From: M55B165 sp964423265 | Lineage (GTDB): Bacteria; Actinomycetota; Humimicrobiia; Humimicrobiales; Humimicrobiaceae | Reading direction: 5' to 3' | NCBI GenBank assembly: GCA_964423265.1 | Contig: CAYREF010000017.1 | Location: 1 to 36,611, forward strand | Length of the DNA: 36,611 bases | Shown here: positions 33,002 to 36,611 of the stretch, one piece after another | How positions within the stretch are numbered: the stretch's first letter is position 1 | Layout: each line of letters begins with the position of its first letter | The notes under the pieces: generated by a model | What the model saw: the letters and a program-made list of their open reading frames with translations, nothing else | Database searches by the model: none | What the model was told of the DNA's origin: nothing | Made by a program: the position numbers and the translations under genes

Positions 33002-33675
33002 ATTACCTCCTCATCTAAAGCCCAAAGTTTGCTTTTTCTAAGCTCTTCTTTTGGGAGCATTTTATTATAATTTCTTGGTTCAATGAATTTGTAAAGCCTG
33101 TCCAGCTGGCCAATATCCTTCAGACGGTTGTAAATCAATTCCCAGCCACAGTCCCTATCAGGGTCAGTTTCACATTTTCCATCGCTCTGGCCTGCGCAAG
33201 CTCCGTTCAGGAGCTGTTTGGGGCAAGCGGTATAGGGACATATGCCCCCAGTGTAATCAAGGAGGCAATCCCCACAAGTGTCACACCTTTCGGTGCCTTG
33301 CCACATTCCTGTAATTCTGCCCCCGAAAGTTTTAGTATTCAGAGCCGGGTAGCAGATCTTACTTAGAACTTCGGTGGAAGCCTGAACACCTAAGCCGCAA
33401 GAAAGTACTAAAACTGCATCAGAATTTTTTATAATGTCAATTCTTGGCCTGGTCCTCGACCTGATGAGGGCTTTCTGGCATAAGAAGTCAATTGACATGG
33501 TGCCTGTAATTTCTTTACCTTCTTTTTCTAAGGCTTCCTTTATTTTATTTATTTCTTTAATTCCACCGGTTTCAGCCCCTTCCGGGCACCCACTACATCC
33601 AAGTATAAATATCTTTTTTTCATCTTTTAATTTATCTATTATTTCTTCAATGGGCTTTTGTTCTGTTAATATCAT
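32998..33675 (-). CDS. metV: MetV, iron-sulfur subunit of methylenetetrahydrofolate reductase
   Basis: A 225-residue protein with the MTHFR C-terminal (MetV) domain of acetogens. It has 13 cysteines: an N-terminal set (27, 30, 66, 93) and a dense C-terminal set (131, 134, 137, 146, 151, 160, 168, 176) in the pattern CDTCGDC, CPYTACPK, GAC. This number suits two or more [4Fe-4S] clusters. In acetogens MetV passes electrons to the flavin of MetF from a third partner (RnfC2 or Hdr-type proteins). Here the genes just upstream encode a hydrogenase, which makes it the likely donor. GGAGGT precedes ATG 33675, 31 bases after the hydrogenase large subunit. Confidence 0.9.
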   Translation of the reverse strand: MILTEQKPIEEIIDKLKDEKKIFILGCSGCPEGAETGGIKEINKIKEALEKEGKEITGTMSIDFLCQKALIRSRTRPRIDIIKNSDAVLVLSCGLGVQASTEVLSKICYPALNTKTFGGRITGMWQGTERCDTCGDCLLDYTGGICPYTACPKQLLNGACAGQSDGKCETDPDRDCGWELIYNRLKDIGQLDRLYKFIEPRNYNKMLPKEELRKSKLWALDEEVI

Positions 33676-33706
33676 ATTACCTCCAAAAAGTAATTAATTA
33701 TTTAAT

Positions 33707-35254
33707 TTAAACCACTTTATATTTACCCATAACATTTCCTTTAGGAGAAAGGATATGAACTGCGCATGCAGTGCATGGGTCAAAACTTCTTATCACCCTT
33801 AATATTTCAATAGGGCTTCTTCCTTCTCCTACCTTAAGTCCAATTAGCGCCTGTTCTATTGGTCCAGGGTTGCCATCTTTATCTTTTGGTGATGCATTCC
33901 ATGCAGTAGGGGTTATAACCTGGTAATTTGCAATCCTTCCATTCTCTACTTTAAGCCAATGGCCGAGTGAACCCCTGGGGGCTTCAGTTATTCCAATCCC
34001 CTGGCTGTTCTGGGGTTTGGGGTATTCTGTGGCCACAGGTTTATCTAATTTGAGTTCTTGAATCCACCCTTTAAGGCTAGTGCCTAGAATACCAGCCATC
34101 AAAGCTCTTGCCAGATGCCTGCCCGCAACTGAATACAAATTAGAAATACCTGTTCCCACCTCTGAAAGGGTGCTGTCTACTAAATCTTTTACAGCTTTAT
34201 TTTTCTGGCCTAAGTAAGTAACCATGACAGCTGCAAGCGGACCTGTCTCAAATACTTCCTTATTGTACCTGGGTGACTTAATCCAGGAGTAAGCTTCCTT
34301 TTTATTGGCATCCGCTTCTGTTACTCCCTCTTTTGGATTTAAGGGAGGGGTGGAGTTTGAGTACCAGCTATTTGTAATGTCTTCTGTTATGTTTTCAATA
34401 TCCATTTCACTATATTGGCCATTTCTTATTAGCCCAGAACCTAAAAGTGGATAAAAGCTGCCATTTTTCCTAACCTTGTAACCGCCATATGAAATCAAGT
34501 TTTGGCAGCCTTTCCCTATATTTAAGTATTCATTATAGGTTTTGGCCACGGCAATAGCATCCGGAATGTAAATATTTTTTACAAAGTTAAAAATTTCTTC
34601 TAATCTCCAGAAGAAAGCACTAATTTTGTCTGCGCTCAACCTTTCTGAAACTCCGCCTGCCACAATTGCACTATCATTAGGCCATTTGCCGCCGAATATG
34701 CTGGCTGCCGACTGGGCTTTTCTGTAAATCTCTATAGCTTTAAGGTAATGTGATGCAATTTCATTGGTAGTTTCAGTATCAAACTTGTAGTCAATGTCAT
34801 CCCTGGGCAGAAAGGGGCTGGAATAGCCTTTTTTAAGAAATTGTTTTAAAGCAGTCAAATTCTGGTTATCTCCCTCATATTCAAGGGCTTTTGTGGGATC
34901 AATATAATCAAGGCCGCTTAAGATATAGAAATGGAGAATATGGTCTGCTATTGTCCTGGTAGCTTGGATTATATTCCTGATTAACATCCCGTTACCAGGT
35001 ATATCATTTTTTATTCCGGCAGCATCATCTACTGCCCCCACTGAAGCGATAGCATGGGGCTCCGGGCAAACTCCACATATTCTCTGACTAATCATTACTG
35101 CATCCCGGGGATCCCTGCCTTCAAGTATATTTTCAATGCCCCTGAATAATGTACCGCTCATATTGGCGTCTTTTACTATTCCATTATCAACCATTGCTTC
35201 CACTTTTAGGTGGCCTTCTATTCTAGTTATAGGATGTATTGTTATTTTTTTCAC
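33707..35254 (-). CDS. [NiFe]-hydrogenase large (catalytic) subunit, group-1-like
   Basis: A 515-residue subunit that holds the NiFe(CN)2CO site. The N-terminal ITIHPITRIEGHLKVEA and L1 motif RICGVCPEPHAIASV, and the C-terminal L2 motif SFDPCTACAVH, give the four Cys ligands; there is no selenocysteine. After the L2 His a 15-residue tail remains, as expected for a precursor cut by the protease in the same operon. The segments TEAPRGSLGHWLKVENG, ANYQVITPTAWNASP and the overall length resemble group 1 (uptake) enzymes more than group 3 or 4. Starts at GTG 35254 behind GGAAGG, 16 bases after the small subunit gene. Confidence 0.95.
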   Translation of the reverse strand: MKKITIHPITRIEGHLKVEAMVDNGIVKDANMSGTLFRGIENILEGRDPRDAVMISQRICGVCPEPHAIASVGAVDDAAGIKNDIPGNGMLIRNIIQATRTIADHILHFYILSGLDYIDPTKALEYEGDNQNLTALKQFLKKGYSSPFLPRDDIDYKFDTETTNEIASHYLKAIEIYRKAQSAASIFGGKWPNDSAIVAGGVSERLSADKISAFFWRLEEIFNFVKNIYIPDAIAVAKTYNEYLNIGKGCQNLISYGGYKVRKNGSFYPLLGSGLIRNGQYSEMDIENITEDITNSWYSNSTPPLNPKEGVTEADANKKEAYSWIKSPRYNKEVFETGPLAAVMVTYLGQKNKAVKDLVDSTLSEVGTGISNLYSVAGRHLARALMAGILGTSLKGWIQELKLDKPVATEYPKPQNSQGIGITEAPRGSLGHWLKVENGRIANYQVITPTAWNASPKDKDGNPGPIEQALIGLKVGEGRSPIEILRVIRSFDPCTACAVHILSPKGNVMGKYKVV

Positions 35255-35270
35255 TTTCTAACCTTCCTGT

Positions 35271-36152
35271 CTATTTGTTTTGAGTCTTTTCTTTTACTGG
35301 ATTCTCAACGTCTATAATCTTTTCATAAAAGTCGCCCACAAAATCCGGATATTCGGGCTGCGTACAGCCATTGCAGGGAGCACCGCTTCCAATAACCCAG
35401 TTAACTTTACCATTCCACTTTCGCAGCGGGCAGTCAGCATAAGTTATGGGACCTTTGCACCCTAGCTCATAAAGGCAGCCCTCATCTCCAAAGCGTTTGG
35501 CAAATTTGCCTTCATCGAAATAGGCTCTATTGGGGCAATTTTCATGTATTAGCTTGCCATAATAAGTTTTGGGCCTTTTAAAATCATCCAGTGCAACATT
35601 CTCTAAACCTTTGGTTAATATTTCTTCAATGGTGCCAAAAAGCCAATCCGGATGCGGCGGACAGCCAGGCACATTTATAAGTGGAGTCTTGATTTTGTTC
35701 CCCAAAAAAATGTCATCAACACTAAAGCTGCCGCTGGGGTTGGGGAGGGCAGCTGCTATTCCCCCAAAGGATGCGCAGGTTCCCAAAGCAATAGTAGCCA
35801 TTGCATTAGGTGCAAGGTGTAGCACTTCCTCTAATACTGTAAACTTCTTGCCGCTTTTTTCTCCCGTAACACAATAGATGCCATTGTCTTTGGTGGGAAT
35901 GGCCCCATCAATGATAAGAACATAATCTTTTTGTTTGGAAGCTTTTTCGACTACTTCCATAGCTAGCTCACCGCTAGCTGTCATCAGGTTTGGATGAAAA
36001 AGAATATCAAGCTTAAAGCCTGGCACTACATCCTGTAATATTATGTTCTCCAGTGACGGATAGTAAGAGCATATTGTAGAGGTTGCACAACCACTACAAG
36101 CAGCCGCCTGAATATAGATTACAGGAATTTTTGTACTGTTATCTTGGTTCAT
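35271..36152 (-). CDS. [NiFe]-hydrogenase small (iron-sulfur) subunit, no Tat signal
   Basis: A 293-residue electron-relay subunit. Proximal cluster ligands are Cys19 and Cys22 (CSGC), the Cys of LGTCASFGG and that of VPGCPPHPDW. The distal cluster pattern is IHENC plus the two Cys of DEGCLYELGC. The medial cluster comes from ADCPLRKW and GAPCNGC, a three-Cys set consistent with [3Fe-4S]. The proximal CSGC lacks the extra cysteines of O2-tolerant enzymes. The protein begins only 18 residues before Cys19, so there is no twin-arginine signal, and no C-terminal membrane helix follows. It should stay in the cytoplasm. GGGGGAT precedes ATG 36152. First gene of the metV-metF operon. Confidence 0.94.
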   Translation of the reverse strand: MNQDNSTKIPVIYIQAAACSGCATSTICSYYPSLENIILQDVVPGFKLDILFHPNLMTASGELAMEVVEKASKQKDYVLIIDGAIPTKDNGIYCVTGEKSGKKFTVLEEVLHLAPNAMATIALGTCASFGGIAAALPNPSGSFSVDDIFLGNKIKTPLINVPGCPPHPDWLFGTIEEILTKGLENVALDDFKRPKTYYGKLIHENCPNRAYFDEGKFAKRFGDEGCLYELGCKGPITYADCPLRKWNGKVNWVIGSGAPCNGCTQPEYPDFVGDFYEKIIDVENPVKEKTQNK

Positions 36153-36178
36153 AGATCCCCCTTTTATTATGAGAATTT

Positions 36179-36207
36179 ATTATAGTAAAGATTTGACTGC
36201 AAAAGTT
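36179..36207 (-). promoter_or_regulatory. possible promoter of the hydrogenase-metVF operon
   Basis: On the minus strand a TATAAT hexamer occupies 36184-36179, about 27 bases before the small-subunit start. No good -35 lies at 16-18 bases; TTGCAG at 36202-36197 is too close (12 bases). An activator-dependent promoter is one reading, chance in AT-rich DNA another. Confidence 0.35.
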
Positions 36208-36377
36208 TTTTAAAAAAAACGTAATTGATATAGCAATACCTATTTTTAACATATAATTAATTCAAATATTCTAGACTTAGCACCTTTTCCAAAAACAGCA
36301 CTGATTTAATTGTTTATTACATATTACTATTATCTAGTAAAATATCAATAAATAATCGCAATTAGAGTGTTATATAT

Positions 36378-36404
36378 TTGACTTTTTTTGGAAAATGGTT
36401 TAAT
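36378..36404 (+). promoter_or_regulatory. predicted feoA promoter with extended -10
   Basis: TTGACT (36378-36383) is followed by an extended -10, TGG then TTTAAT (36396-36404), with a 15-base spacer. The spacer is short but the TGn element can compensate. It lies about 20 bases before the first feoA ATG. Confidence 0.45.
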
Positions 36405-36423
36405 TTAAAAAAAAATTTTAAGC

Positions 36424-36611
36424 ATGCCTAAAATTATGAAAGAAGCTATGCCTTTAACTAGTTTAAAGCCAAATGTTGAAAAAACTGTGGTGAAAATACA
36501 GGGCGGTTATGGAATCAGGAGGAAGCTGGCCGACCTGGGTTTAGTTCCGGGCACTAAAGTGCGGGTAATTAATAAAAATATGCTGGGGCCGGTAATACTT
36601 GCGGTAAGGAA
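36424..36611 (+). CDS. feoA: FeoA-domain protein, partial (runs off the window)
   Basis: The readable part begins MPKIMKEAMPLTSLKPNVEK and continues KIQGGYGIRRKLADLGLVPGTKVRV, the SH3-like FeoA domain that accompanies the FeoB ferrous iron transporter. The gene is cut by the window end after about 62 residues. Three in-frame ATGs (36424, 36436, 36448) compete; none has a strong ribosome binding site, though the last matches the usual family start (MPLTSL) and has GAAAGAAG ahead. It could be a stand-alone FeoA or the N-terminus of a FeoA-FeoB fusion. Ferrous iron uptake would suit an anaerobe with Fe-S-rich enzymes. Confidence 0.8.
   Translation, partial: MPKIMKEAMPLTSLKPNVEKTVVKIQGGYGIRRKLADLGLVPGTKVRVINKNMLGPVILAVR

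Larger units (their letters stand above)
36153..36423. other. 271-base divergent intergenic region between hydrogenase operon and feoA
   Basis: This is the longest gene-free stretch. It is very AT-rich, with stop codons in every frame. Apart from the two promoter candidates listed separately I see no tRNA, hairpin terminator, riboswitch-like fold or clear Fur/Fnr-type dyad in it. Confidence 0.5.

Noticed and set aside
33707..35254. Selenocysteine in the hydrogenase large subunit
   Set aside because: The L2 motif is DPCTAC with normal Cys codons, and there is no in-frame TGA.
1..36611. CRISPR arrays, tRNA or rRNA genes, insertion sequences, prophage genes
   Set aside because: Intergenic gaps are short and hold no regularly spaced repeats, cloverleaf-like sequences or transposase/integrase coding regions that I could recognise.

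Overview
This is chromosomal, housekeeping-rich DNA from a low-GC bacterium with TTG/GTG starts and strong GGAGG-type ribosome binding sites. The gene orders rpsF-ssb-rpsR-(DUF2232)-rplI-dnaB-purA and lysS..mcsA-mcsB-clpC-disA-ispD-ispF-gltX-cysE-cysS-rlmB-yacP are those of Bacillota and some deep-branching Gram-positive relatives. A metV-metF pair next to a [NiFe]-hydrogenase suggests an anaerobe using the Wood-Ljungdahl methyl branch. A trehalose pathway with this layout would also fit the poorly cultured, Wood-Ljungdahl-encoding actinobacterial lineages (Humimicrobiia/OPB41 type). That placement is inference and was not tested by phylogeny.

Layout. (1) 151-2334: trehalose synthesis, otsA then an otsB whose reading frame is broken twice. 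(2) 5166-2327, minus strand: a GerMN lipoprotein followed by two 2-hydroxyacyl-CoA dehydratase/benzoyl-CoA reductase-type subunits with no activator gene beside them. (3) 5321-8579: nicotinamidase, zinc-ribbon nicotinate phosphoribosyltransferase, histidine phosphatase and a MscS channel. (4) 8588-15806: ribosomal protein and replication genes, then purA-purD-purE. (5) 15903-18798: orphan pstB, greA, lysS. (6) 18860-31531: a long, tightly packed operon covering protein quality control (mcsA, mcsB, clpC), c-di-AMP (disA), isoprenoids (ispD, ispF), Glu/Cys tRNA charging (gltX, cysS), cysteine synthesis (cysE), a nitroreductase, rRNA methylation (rlmB), a NYN nuclease and a secreted nuclease. (7) 36152-31546, minus strand: hydrogenase small and large subunits, metV, metF and a hydrogenase maturation protease. 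(8) 36424-end: start of feoA.

The most interesting unit is region 7. A soluble group-1-like [NiFe]-hydrogenase, its maturation protease and both subunits of an acetogen-type methylenetetrahydrofolate reductase form one operon. The simplest reading is an enzyme that uses H2 directly to reduce methylene-THF to methyl-THF. Other points worth checking are an AUU start codon for gltX behind a near-perfect ribosome binding site, a dnaX-like A-AAA-AAG slippery site exactly at one otsB frame break, a CysRS whose HIGH motif reads SIGN, and an McsB with altered nucleotide-site arginines in an operon without ctsR. No rRNA, tRNA, CRISPR array or insertion sequence was seen.
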